Origin: Desmonostoc muscorum LEGE 12446
GTDB lineage: Bacteria > Cyanobacteriota > Cyanobacteriia > Cyanobacteriales > Nostocaceae
DNA length: 64,000 nt
Assembly: GCF_015207005.2 (NCBI RefSeq)
Contig: NZ_JADEXS020000001.1
Coordinates: 1,178,001-1,242,000 of the forward strand
Reading direction: 5' to 3'
A model generated the notes under the pieces. It did not search any database and was not told the origin of the DNA. It was given only the letters and a program-made list of their open reading frames with translations. Position 1 is the first letter of the stretch. The number at the start of each line of letters is the position of its first letter. Shown here one piece after another: positions 54,460 through 64,000 of this stretch. The position numbers and the translations under genes are program-made.

Positions 54460-55116
54460 TCAGCAAAACTTGGAATTAACCATTGGTACTTCCCTGAAAC
54501 TCTCTGGTTGTGGTGCTAAACCTTTGTCAGCAAAATGCTTATTCATCAGCGCCGGGACTTGTGGTGCTTGAATCTGGCTGTAGCGGGTTTTATCGGGCAT
54601 AACTAGATTTGGCCCGGCTTTGCAGTTTTTCATACAACCAGTGCCCTTGATTGTAACTTGGTCTTCCAAACCGCGATCGCTCAAAGCAGCCTCCAAAGCC
54701 TGACAAACGGCTTTACCACCGCGTTTCATGCAATCAGACTTTTGACACACCAAAATAGTTGCTTTCGTCTTCGCTGGTTTTACCTTGGCATTATCAATTG
54801 ATGGTGGTTCTTGTGGTGCAGCGATAGTTTTAACTGTCGCCATTTCAGAACGCGCCGCCATCACACGTTCAGCTTTGAGTGTAACCTTGTCTTTTTTTAT
54901 ATCGTATTGTTTATAACCAACAACTTGTAGCCAAGTACCTGGTGATAGCCGCAAATCAAAAGCAGCCCGTAAATGCTTAGCCAGTTTAACGTAGCATTCA
55001 CCCTCATGAGTCCCCAGCAGTAAACCTTTGAGCTTATACCCATCTTTAATAACAAAATCTATAAATCTGCCCTCAAGGCAAAATTCTGATACTTCCAGAC
55101 TATGACATGCACCCAT
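54460..55116 (-). CDS. Thioredoxin-like [2Fe-2S] ferredoxin protein with N-terminal OB-like domain
   Basis: 218 residues. The C-terminal half is a thioredoxin-like ferredoxin: VCQKSDCMKRGGKAVCQALE and VTIKGTGCMKNCKAGPNLVM give the four-Cys set (C-x4-C ... C-x3-C) typical of NuoE/HoxE-like [2Fe-2S] proteins. The N-terminal 90 residues (LEGRFIDFVIKDGYKLKGLL, LRLSPGTWLQVVGYKQYDIK) look like a beta-barrel. It probably carries electrons in the cytoplasm; the partner is not shown by the neighbours. Confidence 0.85.
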   Translation of the reverse strand: MGACHSLEVSEFCLEGRFIDFVIKDGYKLKGLLLGTHEGECYVKLAKHLRAAFDLRLSPGTWLQVVGYKQYDIKKDKVTLKAERVMAARSEMATVKTIAAPQEPPSIDNAKVKPAKTKATILVCQKSDCMKRGGKAVCQALEAALSDRGLEDQVTIKGTGCMKNCKAGPNLVMPDKTRYSQIQAPQVPALMNKHFADKGLAPQPESFREVPMVNSKFC

Positions 55117-55193
55117 TTTTTAACCTCCTTTTAACTAATACAAGCTATTTACAGTGATACTTTCAGCACCGGGTTGAAAATTGGCGATGTAGA

Positions 55194-55466
55194 TTAGAAC
55201 TTTTGGTAACGACTTTTCCAGCAGCATTCAAGAGTCCAAATCTGGTCTTGACGAGAGGCTGTGAATCGCCGTATCACGCTCCAAAGTTGAACAGCCCCAG
55301 TAGCAGAGCTAATTTCAACTTGTAGTGGCTGATTAGTCACACAACTACAGGGAATATCTAACTCCTTTAGGCGTTGATAAACTTGCCAGCGGTCTGCCCA
55401 ATTCACTTCTACAACGTGCTTGCTTTCTATTTCTGAACTAAACGATTTCAAGAGAATTGCCCTCAA
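55194..55466 (-). CDS. Conserved-hypothetical small protein
   Basis: 90 residues (MRAILLKSFSSEIESKHVVE ... WADRWQVYQRLKELDIPCSC ... ALTLECCWKSR-like end). It has four Cys, two in CSC and two in ECC, and no membrane segment. Same strand as, and 77 bp upstream of, the [2Fe-2S] protein gene, so possibly co-transcribed. Small proteins of this look are common in Nostocales; the family is not named here. Confidence 0.6.
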   Translation of the reverse strand: MRAILLKSFSSEIESKHVVEVNWADRWQVYQRLKELDIPCSCVTNQPLQVEISSATGAVQLWSVIRRFTASRQDQIWTLECCWKSRYQKF

Positions 55467-55589
55467 AGTGCAACAAACTTGCAGTAAATACCGCGATTTA
55501 ACTTCTGACTTTTGAAAGTCTTAAGAGTTTAGCCTCTTAAAACCAGCATAGCTTAAGTGCAAACAATTCTCATTAACTTTGGAAAAAAT

Positions 55590-55832
55590 AATTACTGGGG
55601 ATTGGGGAGTGGGGATTGGGGATTGGGGATTGGGGACTGGGGATTGGGGACTGGGGATTGGGGATTAGGTCTGGGAAGAGGATATGGGAAAAAACTTGTT
55701 GCAAGTTTTCACTCAGGTCACCTTGTTACCTTGTCCCATTATCCTCTCCCTCATCTCCCTCAGTCCCCAGTCCCCAGTCCCCACTCCCCAGTCCCCAATC
55801 CCCACTCCCCAATCCCCACTCCCCTTCACATT
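55590..55832. repeat. GGGGATT array facing CCCCAGT array
   Basis: GGGGATTGGGGACT heptamers at 55597-55668 and CCCCAGTCCCCAATCCCC units at 55763-55825 form a large inverted repeat upstream of the dps promoter. No gene is seen. Confidence 0.8.
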
Positions 55833-55902
55833 ATTCAACGAACAAATAAACTGGAGAATTTTTGTAGCCTACAATTCAAAATTTAGTCATAGAGAATAGG
55901 CC

Positions 55903-55932
55903 TTGCCATTATTGTGAAAATGTTAATATATA
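55903..55932 (+). promoter_or_regulatory. Putative sigma-70-type promoter of dps
   Basis: TTGCCA (55903-55908) and TATATA (55927-55932) with an 18-bp spacer, 48 bp before the dps ATG. Confidence 0.5.
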
Positions 55933-55979
55933 AAGACTAAGCAGTTAAAAACTGTAACTGCTAAAGAGCGAGGAGAACA

Positions 55980-56534
55980 ATGTCTGAAACGCAAACTTTG
56001 TTACGAAATTTTGGTCATGTATATGACAATCCCGTACTCTTGGATCACAGCGTAACTGCCCCAGTTACCGAAGGATTCAACGTTGTATTAGCTAGTTTCC
56101 AGGCACTTTACTTGCAGTACCAAAAACATCATTTTGTAGTTGAAGGTGCAGAATTTTACTCTCTGCATGAGTTTTTTAACGAAAGCTACAAAGAAGTACA
56201 AGACCACATCCATGAAATTGGAGAGCGCTTGGATGGACTGGGTGGTGTGCCAGTTGCAACCTTCAGCAAACTAGCAGAATTAACCTGTTTTGAACAAGAA
56301 TCCGAAGGCGTATATTCCGCCCGCCAAATGGTAGAAAATGACCTAGCTGCCGAACAAGCAATCATTGGCGTAATTCGTCGCCAAGCTGCTCAGGCAGAGA
56401 GTCTAGGCGATCGCGGCACACGCTATCTCTACGAAAAGATTTTGTTAAAAACTGAGGAACGTGCTTATCATTTATCTCACTTCCTCGCCAAAGACAGCTT
56501 AACCTTAGGGTTTGTGCAAGCTGCTCAAAGCTAA
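55980..56534 (+). CDS. dps: Dps-family ferritin-like protein with probable His-type ferroxidase site
   Basis: 184 residues; AGGAG five or six nt before the ATG. The ferritin-like core shows [20 protein letters not shown] (the two first-subunit-type His positions) followed by [19 protein letters not shown]. In classical Dps the residue four before the ERL/ERA Glu is Asp; here it is His (H-E-I-G-E). That matches the His-type ferroxidase centre I recall from cyanobacterial Dps4/DpsA proteins. Dps shells oxidise and store iron and protect against peroxide. A promoter and a terminator flank the gene. Confidence 0.88.
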   Translation: MSETQTLLRNFGHVYDNPVLLDHSVTAPVTEGFNVVLASFQALYLQYQKHHFVVEGAEFYSLHEFFNESYKEVQDHIHEIGERLDGLGGVPVATFSKLAELTCFEQESEGVYSARQMVENDLAAEQAIIGVIRRQAAQAESLGDRGTRYLYEKILLKTEERAYHLSHFLAKDSLTLGFVQAAQS

Positions 56535-56607
56535 AACTCTCATAATCTAGATTTTTCTACCTAGACCAAAAGAAAAAGTCTGTCGCATTAACTCTTAAAA
56601 TATTATA

Positions 56608-56650
56608 AAAAATGGCAGAGAGTAGTATATCTATTTCTCTGCCATTTTTA
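56608..56650 (+). terminator. Rho-independent terminator of dps
   Basis: AAAAATGGCAGAGA and TCTCTGCCATTTTT form a 14-bp stem with a 13-nt loop and a T-run, about 75 bp after the dps stop. Confidence 0.85.
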
Positions 56651-56875
56651 ATCTAAGTCAACATATTTACATCATATTTAACATTGAAAATATTTAGCAA
56701 TTAGTTAGCTAATGTAGATTATGATCTCAGTAATGTATTTGTCTTAAATAAACAGACAAATATCTGCCGCAGAAAATCAGTATTTGTTGAAAATTCTCAT
56801 AAAATTAAATAAAAAATCTTTGCAAGAGACAGAAAAAATTTAGCATCACAATTCAATAAAATTAGAAATACAAAA

Positions 56876-57042
56876 TAGGGATTGGGGACTGGGGACTGGG
56901 GATTGGGGATTGGGGATTGGATATTGGGTACTGAGAAACTATTCCTAAATATTTATTTCCTAGTCCCCAGTCCCCAATCCCTAGTCCCTAGTCCCTAGTC
57001 CCTAGTCCCCAGTCCCCAGTCCCCAGTCCCCATTCCCCTCTA
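56876..57042. repeat. GGGGATT and CCCTAGT/CCCCAGT arrays
   Basis: GGGGACTGGGGATTGGGG units, then CCCCAGT, CCCTAGT (x3-4) and CCCCAGT units on the other side of a short spacer: an inverted pair before carB. The rest of 56651-57136 shows no gene. Confidence 0.8.
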
Positions 57043-57136
57043 TCAAGTTAGAAAACTTAATAATAAAAAGCACGATCGCGGGTAAACACCCTTAAAATAA
57101 TCAGGATTTGTATTCTCGTACTCCAAGGCAACTACT

Positions 57137-60100
57137 ATGCCCCGCCGTGATGACCTCCGGAAGATTCTACTGTTAGGCTCTGGTCCAATTGTGATCGGAC
57201 AAGCCTGTGAGTTTGACTACTCTGGCACTCAAGCCTGCAAAGCGCTGCGAGAAGAAGGCTATGAAGTGGTGTTGGTCAACTCTAACCCTGCAACGATTAT
57301 GACCGACCCGGAAACGGCCGATCGCACTTACATTGAGCCGCTGACTCCGGAATTAGTCGAAAAAGTGATCGCCAAAGAACGCCCTGATGCTCTACTCCCA
57401 ACGATGGGAGGACAAACCGCCCTCAATCTCGCTGTTGCTTTAGCCAAAAATGGCGTGTTGGAAAAGTACAGCGTTGAGTTAATCGGCGCTAAACTACCAG
57501 CCATCGAAAAAGCCGAAGACAGAAAACTTTTTGGTGAAGCAATGGCAAGGATTGGGGTAGCTGTGTGTCCCAGCGGCACAGCCGAATCCTTAGAAGAAGC
57601 AAAAGCCATCGCTCGCCAAATTGGCACTTATCCCCTAATTATTCGTCCTGCCTTCACAATGGGTGGAAGTGGCGGCGGTATTGCCTATAACCAAGAAGAA
57701 TTTGAAGAAATGGCACAGGTGGGTATAGATGCCAGCCCTGTTTCCCAAATTCTCATTGACCAGTCTTTACTCGGCTGGAAAGAATATGAACTCGAAGTGA
57801 TGCGTGACTTGGCAGATAACGTGGTGATTATCTGCTCCATTGAAAACCTTGACCCTATGGGCATCCACACTGGAGACTCCATTACCGTCGCTCCCGCGCA
57901 AACCCTCACTGATAAAGAATATCAAAGGCTGCGGGATATGGCAATTAAAATCATCCGCGAGATAGGTGTGGAAACTGGCGGTTCTAATATTCAATTTGCC
58001 GTTAATCCTGTTACTGGGGATGTAGTGGTGATTGAAATGAACCCCCGCGTTTCCCGTAGTTCGGCTTTAGCTTCTAAAGCTACAGGTTTCCCCATCGCCA
58101 AAATTGCCGCAAAGCTAGCAGTGGGCTACACCTTGGATGAAATTCAAAATGACATCACCAAGAAAACTCCAGCGTCCTTTGAACCAACAATTGACTACGT
58201 AGTTACAAAAATCCCCCGCTTCGCCTTTGAAAAGTTCCCCGGTTCCGAACCAGTGCTGACAACCCAAATGAAGTCAGTGGGAGAAGCAATGGCAATTGGG
58301 CGGACTTTCAACGAATCCTTCCAAAAGGCACTGCGTTCTCTGGAAACCGGACGTGCTGGCTGGGGTTGCGACAAAGCCGAAAAATTACCCAGTGGCGAAC
58401 AAATTCGTGCCCTGCTGCGGACACCAAATCCCGATCGCATTTTTGCCCTGCGTCATGCTTTACAGTTAGGCATCAGTGCCGAAGAAATCTATGAACTCAC
58501 TGGTATTGACCCGTGGTTCCTGGATAAAATGCAGCAAATTCTCGATGTGGAGAAATTCCTCAAGCGCACATCCTTAAAGGAATTGACAAAAGAGCAACTT
58601 TATGAAGTGAAGAGGAATGGATTTAGCGATCGCCAGATTGCCTATGCCACCAAAACCACCGAAGATGAAGTCCGCGCCTATCGCAAACAACTAGAAGTCA
58701 TCCCAGTTTACAAAACTGTAGACACCTGTGCAGCGGAGTTTGAAGCGTTTACTCCTTACTACTATTCTACCTACGAAGAAGAAACAGAAGTTTTGCCAGC
58801 AACCAAGCCCAAAGTCTTGATTTTGGGTGGTGGTCCTAACCGCATTGGCCAAGGAATTGAGTTTGACTATTGTTGTTGTCACGCCGCCTATGCTTTGAAA
58901 GGAGCGGGGTACGAGACGATTATGGTCAACTCCAACCCAGAGACGGTTTCCACAGATTATGATACCAGCGATCGCCTGTATTTCGAGCCTTTAACAAAAG
59001 AAGATGTCCTGAATATCATCGAAACTGAAAATCCTGTAGGCATAATCATCCAGTTTGGCGGACAAACACCCTTGAAGTTGGCTATTCCCCTCCAAGAATA
59101 TTTGCAGGGATTAGGGACTGGGGACTGGGGACTGGGGACTGGGGAGAGTTCCCACTCCCCAATCCCCAAGATTTGGGGAACATCACCAGATTCCATCGAC
59201 ATGGCAGAAAACCGAGAGCGATTTGAGAAGATTCTCAAGGAATTGAATATTGCTCAACCACCCAATGGTATTGCTCGGAGTTACGAAGATGCGCTAATTG
59301 TCGCTAAACGTATTGGCTATCCGGTGGTGGTGCGTCCCAGCTATGTTTTAGGGGGGCGGGCGATGGAAATCGTCTATTCTGATGCTGAGTTAGAACGCTA
59401 CATGACCTTCGCGGTACTGGTAGAACCAGACCATCCAATTTTAATTGATAAGTTTTTAGAAAATGCCATTGAAGTCGATGTTGATGCGATCGCCGATCAT
59501 ACAGGACGGGTAGTGATTGGTGGTATCATGGAACACATAGAACAAGCTGGAATTCACTCAGGAGACTCCGCTTGTTCCTTACCTTCGATTTCTTTACCAC
59601 CGGCAGTTCTCAATCAAATTCGTACATGGACAGTGCAACTAGCCCAAGCCCTGTCAGTCATAGGGTTAATGAATATTCAGTTTGCCGTCGTCGGCGCAAG
59701 CGGCTATTCTCCCCAAGTTTACATTTTAGAAGCCAACCCCCGCGCCTCCCGCACGGTGCCGTTTGTTTCTAAAGCAACGGGTGTCCAGTTAGCCAAACTA
59801 GCATCCTTAATTATGTCAGGTAAAACCTTAGAGGAGCTACACTTCACCGAGGAAGTCATCCCAACCCACATTGCCGTCAAAGAAGCGGTATTACCCTTTA
59901 ATAAATTCCCTGGAACTGATACAATACTAGGACCAGAAATGCGCTCCACTGGTGAGGTGATGGGGATTGACAGCGACTTTGGACGAGCCTTTGCCAAAGC
60001 CGAAATAGGCGCAGGTGAGCGTTTACCCTTAACGGGAACCGTGTTTGTATCAATGAGCGATCGCGATAAAACAGCTGCTGCGATCGTGGTAAAGGAATTT

Positions 60101-60439
60101 ATCGATTTGGGCTTTACCGTGATGGCCACACTTGGTACACGCCGGGTTCTTCTCGAACAGGGGTTAAAAGTTGAATTAGTACTTAAACTCCATGAAGGGC
60201 GACCCCACGTCCTAGATGCAATCAAAAACCAGAAAATCCAACTGATTATCAACACACCCTCAGGGGAAGAAGCCCAGACCGATGCGAGGTTAATCCGCCG
60301 CACAGCCTTAGCTTACAAGATTCCCATCATAACTACCATCGCTGGTGCAAAAGCCACCGTCGCCGCCATCCGTTCCTTACAAAATACGACCTTGGATGTA
60401 AAAGTCATCCAAGATTACTGCAAGATTGCGAGGGAGTAG
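57137..60439 (+). CDS. carB: Carbamoyl-phosphate synthase large subunit
   Basis: 1100 residues with two ATP-grasp halves: first half [57 protein letters not shown]; second half [57 protein letters not shown]-terminal MGS-like regulatory domain ([19 protein letters not shown] onward). It makes carbamoyl phosphate for arginine and pyrimidines with CarA, which is not in the window. At about 59108-59168 an in-frame GGGGACT heptamer array adds [18 protein letters not shown] between LQEYLQ and [11 protein letters not shown], a surface loop before the second ATP-grasp domain. Confidence 0.97.
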   Translation: MPRRDDLRKILLLGSGPIVIGQACEFDYSGTQACKALREEGYEVVLVNSNPATIMTDPETADRTYIEPLTPELVEKVIAKERPDALLPTMGGQTALNLAVALAKNGVLEKYSVELIGAKLPAIEKAEDRKLFGEAMARIGVAVCPSGTAESLEEAKAIARQIGTYPLIIRPAFTMGGSGGGIAYNQEEFEEMAQVGIDASPVSQILIDQSLLGWKEYELEVMRDLADNVVIICSIENLDPMGIHTGDSITVAPAQTLTDKEYQRLRDMAIKIIREIGVETGGSNIQFAVNPVTGDVVVIEMNPRVSRSSALASKATGFPIAKIAAKLAVGYTLDEIQNDITKKTPASFEPTIDYVVTKIPRFAFEKFPGSEPVLTTQMKSVGEAMAIGRTFNESFQKALRSLETGRAGWGCDKAEKLPSGEQIRALLRTPNPDRIFALRHALQLGISAEEIYELTGIDPWFLDKMQQILDVEKFLKRTSLKELTKEQLYEVKRNGFSDRQIAYATKTTEDEVRAYRKQLEVIPVYKTVDTCAAEFEAFTPYYYSTYEEETEVLPATKPKVLILGGGPNRIGQGIEFDYCCCHAAYALKGAGYETIMVNSNPETVSTDYDTSDRLYFEPLTKEDVLNIIETENPVGIIIQFGGQTPLKLAIPLQEYLQGLGTGDWGLGTGESSHSPIPKIWGTSPDSIDMAENRERFEKILKELNIAQPPNGIARSYEDALIVAKRIGYPVVVRPSYVLGGRAMEIVYSDAELERYMTFAVLVEPDHPILIDKFLENAIEVDVDAIADHTGRVVIGGIMEHIEQAGIHSGDSACSLPSISLPPAVLNQIRTWTVQLAQALSVIGLMNIQFAVVGASGYSPQVYILEANPRASRTVPFVSKATGVQLAKLASLIMSGKTLEELHFTEEVIPTHIAVKEAVLPFNKFPGTDTILGPEMRSTGEVMGIDSDFGRAFAKAEIGAGERLPLTGTVFVSMSDRDKTAAAIVVKEFIDLGFTVMATLGTRRVLLEQGLKVELVLKLHEGRPHVLDAIKNQKIQLIINTPSGEEAQTDARLIRRTALAYKIPIITTIAGAKATVAAIRSLQNTTLDVKVIQDYCKIARE

Positions 60440-60606
60440 GGAGTAGGGAGTGGGGAGATGGGGGAGATGAGGGGGATGAGGGGGATGAGGGAGCAGGGGA
60501 GGCAGGGGAGGCAGGGGAGGCAGGGGAGGCAGGGGGAGAAATAACCAACCCATACCCAATGCCCCATGCCCAATGCCCAATGCCCCACTCTCCACTCCCC
60601 ACTCCC
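60437..60606. repeat. GGGAGTA, GATGAGGGG and GGCAGGGGA tandem repeats
   Basis: After carB come GGGAGTA units, GATGAGGGG nonamers, then five GGCAGGGGA nonamers (about 60500-60536) and CCCAATGC units. Confidence 0.85.
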
Positions 60607-60610
60607 CAAA

Positions 60611-61027
60611 AATTAAACAATTGTTATAAGAGAATGAATATAGTTCTCATTGAGATATTTTAACAAATATGAGGAAGTTTCTTTGAGTCACATAAGTTGT
60701 GAAATCTGCTTTTAGACGCGCTTGAAAGGAAAAATACTATTCCACAAACTGGGACAACCAGGAAATTTATTCAGGTATATAGCCAAAACCTTCTCATAAA
60801 GGTTACAATTATTAATATTAATCCAATAGAAGTAATGTTTAAGAAATTACCTTTTATCTAACTGTAGATACTTGTGGAAAGCAGGAAATAACTGTAACTT
60901 TTAGCAGTTAAGAAGCTCAATTTTGATTATTTATGAGCAGCCGAATTTATCGGGCGCGTAAGTTGCAAACCATAGCATGGGTTCCCAGCCTGACTGGGTA
61001 GCACCCATACAGAGCATCTATCCCTTA
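60611..61027. other. Long leader upstream of the sigma factor gene
   Basis: No gene. A+T-rich with several TATAAT-like strings (for example TATTAATATTAAT near 60810) but no promoter I can choose. The frame of the sigma gene is open from 60977. Confidence 0.4.
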
Positions 61028-62026
61028 ATGACCCTACCGTCAAACCCATCATTATCAAAGAGTAGCGCCATGAAGACCGCTCAGACAGCCACAGACCTCG
61101 TGCGGACTTACCTGCGTGAGATTGGCCGTGTGCCACTCTTAACCCACGAGGAAGAGATTTTCTATGGTAAGCAGGTGCAACGTTCAACGGCCTTGCACGA
61201 ATCGCGGGAAAATCTTGCCACCCAGTTAGGTCGCCAACCAACTCTCGAAGAGTGGGCGAAAGCGACAAAATTAGAACCAGCAGAGTTGAACGAAGCGATC
61301 GCTGATGGTGAAATTGCCAAGCGTAAAATGGTAGAAGCCAATTTGCGGCTGGTGGTTTCCGTTGCCAAAAAGTACATCAAGCGCAACGTCGATTTACTGG
61401 ACTTGATCCAAGAAGGTAGTATCGGAATGCAACGCGGCGTGGAAAAGTTTGACCCCACGAAAGGCTACAGATTTTCTACCTATGCCTATTGGTGGATTCG
61501 CCAAGCGATTACCCGTGCTATAGCCGAAAAGGCTCGTACCATTCGGCTGCCTATCCACATAACCGAAAAATTAAATAAAATTAAAAAAGCACAGCGGCAA
61601 TTGTCTCAAAAATTGGGACGCGCTCCCACAGCTGGTGAGCTAGCTGAAGAATTGGAATTGACACCAAAGCAAGTGCGAGAGTATCTAGAAAAGGCGCGTT
61701 TGCCTCTTTCTTTAGATTTGCGCTTGGGTGATAACTACGACACCGAACTCGGAGAAATGCTGGAAGATCCAGGAGCTTCTCCAGAAGAGTTTGTGATGCA
61801 ATCTTCCCTATCTTATGACTTAGAGCGCCTGATGGGTGACCTCACGCCACAACAGAGGGAAGTAATCACGCTGCGCTTTGGGTTAACTGACGGGCAAGCG
61901 CTGACTCTGGCAAGAATCGGTGAAATTCTCAACATTAGTCGGGAACGAGTCCGGCAAATCGAGCGGGAAGCCTTAACAAAACTTCGTAAATCTAAAGCCA
62001 ACATGGATGAATATTTGGCAAGTTAG
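61028..62026 (+). CDS. RNA polymerase sigma factor, group 2 (SigA-related)
   Basis: 332 residues from the ATG at 61028; an ATG at 61070 ([20 protein letters not shown]) is the alternative. Region 1.2 ([20 protein letters not shown]), region 2 ([60 protein letters not shown]), region 3 ([20 protein letters not shown]) and region 4 ([35 protein letters not shown]) are complete. There is no long acidic N-terminus, so it is a non-essential, stress- or nutrient-type sigma factor; which cyanobacterial subgroup I cannot decide. Confidence 0.92.
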   Translation: MTLPSNPSLSKSSAMKTAQTATDLVRTYLREIGRVPLLTHEEEIFYGKQVQRSTALHESRENLATQLGRQPTLEEWAKATKLEPAELNEAIADGEIAKRKMVEANLRLVVSVAKKYIKRNVDLLDLIQEGSIGMQRGVEKFDPTKGYRFSTYAYWWIRQAITRAIAEKARTIRLPIHITEKLNKIKKAQRQLSQKLGRAPTAGELAEELELTPKQVREYLEKARLPLSLDLRLGDNYDTELGEMLEDPGASPEEFVMQSSLSYDLERLMGDLTPQQREVITLRFGLTDGQALTLARIGEILNISRERVRQIEREALTKLRKSKANMDEYLAS

Positions 62027-62029
62027 TCA

Positions 62030-62108
62030 TTTGTCATTTGTCCTTTGTCATTCGTGCTTTGTCCAGAGTTTAATGACTAATGACTAATGACTAATGACTA
62101 CTGACCAA
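62030..62108. repeat. TTTGTCA and TAATGAC heptamers
   Basis: TCATTTGTCATTTGTCC followed by the complementary AATGACTAATGACTAATG array, an inverted repeat right after the sigma factor stop that could act as a terminator hairpin. Confidence 0.7.
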
Positions 62109-62282
62109 TTGGTGAGAAAATACGCTGCTCTTGGTACGGTTAGACCCACTTTCATCAGCAAGCTAGCCTGTTACATTATTTTACAGGAAGACCAAATAGC
62201 CAGCTAAGCCAAATCCCAAAAAGGCATTTAGTCTCCAAATCACGAATACCTAAACTAGAAATGGTAGTCAAGGAGATAAAAA

Positions 62283-62627
62283 ATGAGTAATCCATCCAAT
62301 CGCGTCTCAGAATTTTTCAATAGTGAATCAGAAACTAGCGATTTGCTATGGCAGTACGTAAAATCTTTGAGTCCTGAGACAGTTACCCAACTATCTAAAC
62401 CCACTTCTGCCGAAGTTTTTCAAGTGATGGAACGTAACATTACAGGATTGTTGGGAAACTTGCCTTCAGAACACTTTGGTGTTACTGTAACCACCAGTCG
62501 AGAAAGTCTCGGTCGGCTTTTGGCCTCTGCTATGATTAGCGGTTATTTCTTGCGTAACGCTGAGCAGAGAATGAATTTTGAAATCGCCCTACAAGGAACT
62601 GAAACCAACAATAGCGAAATTGACTAA
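62283..62627 (+). CDS. DUF760 family protein
   Basis: 114 residues; AAGGAG precedes the ATG. DUF760 pattern: LLWQYVKSLSPETVTQLSKP, VFQVMERNITGLLGNLPSEH, FGVTVTTSRESLGRLLASAM and ISGYFLRNAEQRMNFEIAL. The family occurs in cyanobacteria and plant plastids; no activity is established to my knowledge. Soluble, no signal. Confidence 0.9.
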   Translation: MSNPSNRVSEFFNSESETSDLLWQYVKSLSPETVTQLSKPTSAEVFQVMERNITGLLGNLPSEHFGVTVTTSRESLGRLLASAMISGYFLRNAEQRMNFEIALQGTETNNSEID

Positions 62628-62637
62628 AAATATTACG

Positions 62638-63080
62638 GCAGAAGTCAGAAGTCAGAATTCAGAAGTCAGAATTCAGAATTCAGAATTCAGAAGCAAAATG
62701 GGCTTTACACTGGGGTTTGAGACGAATGCTTGTGTAATTTACCTTAATTTAAATCCGCTGTAAAAATTAGCAAACTCAATATTGTTGGGCTGAAGCTAGT
62801 CAAAGTTATGGCTGCACCAGTAGTAAAATAGGCATGTGCGAAATCCTTGTACAAAATTTCCAATCATGCATCACGTCAATATTTGACAATATCCAAGATA
62901 CAAGCAAATTTGGATTGAAATTGATACCCAAAGAGTGCAGAGTAAGGCAGAATTTTTGAATTTGTTTTTCTCTAAAGCTACATAATTTGGGAATTAGTGA
63001 AACCAGAGGCATATTTTTAAATGAATAATAAAAACGGGTGGATAAACAAACAGCGATAGACAATATTCGCAATAAATACA
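62638..63080. other. Repeat plus unexplained intergenic stretch, possible small-RNA locus
   Basis: 62640-62695 is an AAGTCAGAATTCAGAATTCA-type array. 62770-63080 has no protein gene in either strand, yet it ends at a strong plus-strand hairpin (next entry), so a non-coding transcript is possible. Confidence 0.35.
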
Positions 63081-63117
63081 AACTCGGCAGGGTTAAAAGC
63101 AGTCTGCCGAGTTTTGT
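63081..63117 (+). terminator. Rho-independent terminator without an obvious gene
   Basis: AACTCGGCAG and CTGCCGAGTT form a 10-bp stem with a 13-nt loop, followed by TTGTTAT. The nearest plus-strand gene ends 450 bp upstream. Confidence 0.7.
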
Positions 63118-63341
63118 TATAGGGAATGGGGCATTGCGAATGCTGTTAGCAGTAGCGGGGCGTTGAGCCAGTTAGGAGTTACAGCAGTTTTCATGTATTT
63201 GAACCACATCTGTCCCAAGGGCACAGCAATGCTGTGCCCCTACCGCGTGGTCTATTTACCTGAAAATAGCTGTAAGATTTATTTTCCCCCATCTCTTCCA
63301 TGTCCATACTCCCCACTCCCTACTCCCCATTCCCATAAACC

Positions 63342-63767
63342 ATGAGTCAAACCAGTTCTTTCCCACCGCATAAAATCATTGGCGTTGCCGTAATTTGGAA
63401 TGACCAAAAGCAAATCTTAATCGATCGCCGTCGTCCAGAAGGAGCGATGGGTGGTTTGTGGGAATTTCCTGGTGGCAAAATTGAGCCTGGTGAAACTATC
63501 CAAGAGTGTATTCAACGAGAAATAAAAGAAGAATTGGGAATAGCGATCGAAGTCGGAGAGCATTTAATCACTATTGACCACACCTATACAGACTTGCGGG
63601 TTACCCTCACAGTACATCACTGCCGCCACGTTGCAGGTGTTCCCCAGCCTTTGGAGTGCGATGAAATTCGCTGGGTAAGCTTGGAAGAACTCGATCAGTT
63701 TACTTTTCCGAAAGCAAATATTCAAATTATTGCTGCACTTAAGGGAGTAGGGAGTGGGGAATGGTGA
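63342..63767 (+). CDS. mutT: MutT-type 8-oxo-dGTP diphosphatase
   Basis: 141 residues. Starts with IIGVAVIWNDQKQILIDRRR; the Nudix box GGKIEPGETIQECIQREIKE continues ELGI. Later HTYTDLRVTLTVHHCRH and ECDEIRWVSLEELDQFTFPK fit MutT, which removes oxidised dGTP from the nucleotide pool. The last residues (GVGSGEW) are coded by the GGGAGTAGGGAGTGGGGA repeat beginning at about 63741, so the original stop has been replaced. Confidence 0.9.
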   Translation: MSQTSSFPPHKIIGVAVIWNDQKQILIDRRRPEGAMGGLWEFPGGKIEPGETIQECIQREIKEELGIAIEVGEHLITIDHTYTDLRVTLTVHHCRHVAGVPQPLECDEIRWVSLEELDQFTFPKANIQIIAALKGVGSGEW

Positions 63768-64000
63768 AGAGGTGTGGGAGGTGTGTCCGGTGTGGGAGGA
63801 AGGGGAGGAAGCATAAATTCTCTTTCCCCCCACACTCCCCACACTCCCTCATCCCCCTCATCCCCCTCATCCCCCACTCCCTACTCCCCAGTCCCCATTC
63901 CCGTAACAATCTATTAATTGCATCAGGTTGAGTCTCGCAATTTTCTACAATAATCGCAGAGACTTTGATAAATGGTATCAGTAAACAAATGCCTAAAACC
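63739..64000 (-). CDS. 3' end of a gene entering from the right edge (partial)
   Basis: In minus-strand frame from 63999 the sequence reads VLGICLLIPFIKVSAIIVEN then CETQPDAINRLLREWG, a hydrophobic segment followed by a short soluble tail, and runs on through the repeat array (REWGMRGMRGMRECGECGGK) to a TAA at 63739. The first 33 residues look like genuine protein, perhaps a membrane protein end; the rest is repeat-coded. The family cannot be told from this fragment. Confidence 0.4.
   Translation of the reverse strand, partial: VLGICLLIPFIKVSAIIVENCETQPDAINRLLREWGLGSREWGMRGMRGMRECGECGGKENLCFLPFLPHRTHLPHLFTIPHSLLP
63741..63902. repeat. GGGAGT, GTGTGGGAG and CATCCCCCT arrays
   Basis: GGGAGTAGGGAGTGGGG and GTGTGGGAGG units, then CCCCACACTCCC and three CATCCCCCT nonamers, arranged as a loose inverted repeat at the mutT 3' end. 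Confidence 0.8.

Noticed and set aside
55557..55886. Plus-strand frames rich in GDWGLG and PQSPVPSP
   Set aside because: These are simple translations of GGGGATT and CCCCAGT arrays upstream of dps.
59719..60303. 194-codon minus-strand frame inside carB
   Set aside because: Antisense to a highly conserved carB region; no start site or family features.

Overview
The window looks like chromosome of a filamentous, probably heterocyst-forming cyanobacterium (Nostoc/Anabaena group). This rests on the many copies of the HIP1 octamer GCGATCGC, the dense heptamer-type tandem repeats (GGGGACT, TAATGAC, GATTTTG and AATTCAG families), a paired flavodiiron gene set, cyanobacteria-restricted proteins (DUF760, DUF3143), a DnaK1-type chaperone and a group 2 sigma factor. 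No rRNA, tRNA or CRISPR array was recognised.

Layout. 0-1.6 kb: an ADYC-domain lipoprotein running off the left edge, behind two duplicated small secreted peptides with N-G repeats. 1.8-9.9 kb: housekeeping genes (peptide-binding lipoprotein, larB, argH, a Nudix hydrolase, an alpha/beta hydrolase, coaX). 9.9-13.5 kb: a class A/class B flavodiiron pair (flv3-flv1 type). 13.6-16.5 kb: small accessory genes and decay (HicA-like toxin, NTF2-like protein, Uma2 nuclease, a collapsed FAD monooxygenase). 16.9-27.5 kb: a co-directional minus-strand accessory block: CHAT/TPR protein, calpain-like protease with a Tyr/Gln/Asn-rich tail, small lipoprotein-like protein, a 554-residue coiled-coil protein of unknown family, an HSPA12-like Hsp70 that overlaps it by 4 bp, and a coiled-coil protein ending in a GrpE-like domain. 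I consider this block the best candidate for an undescribed system. 27.5-41.7 kb: thioesterase, dxr, a PIG-V-like membrane protein, two EamA transporters, an M28 peptidase, dnaK-dnaJ, a broken ParE/intact Phd pair, a membrane J-domain protein, and a small graveyard of gene tails at 28.7-29.3 kb.

41.8-49.2 kb: three copies of a cassette whose product starts with the same leader and a DUF4157 (eCIS core) domain but ends in three unrelated C-terminal regions. Between them lie DUF2442/DUF4160 genes in intact and wrecked copies, one split by a 252-bp mobile element with clear terminal inverted repeats and a 10-bp target duplication. This is a rapidly evolving effector island. 49.2-64 kb: a lysA-cdaA-uppS operon (wall precursor and c-di-AMP synthesis), rimI, a [2Fe-2S] thioredoxin-like protein, a Dps with a probable His-type ferroxidase site, carB, a sigma factor, DUF760 and mutT.

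A theme across the window is that short dispersed repeats have entered reading frames without breaking them: coaX (twice), carB, the CHAT protein, a BamE-like protein's signal region, and the C-termini of a J-domain protein, lysA and mutT. All functional calls come from motif recognition by eye; no searches were run.
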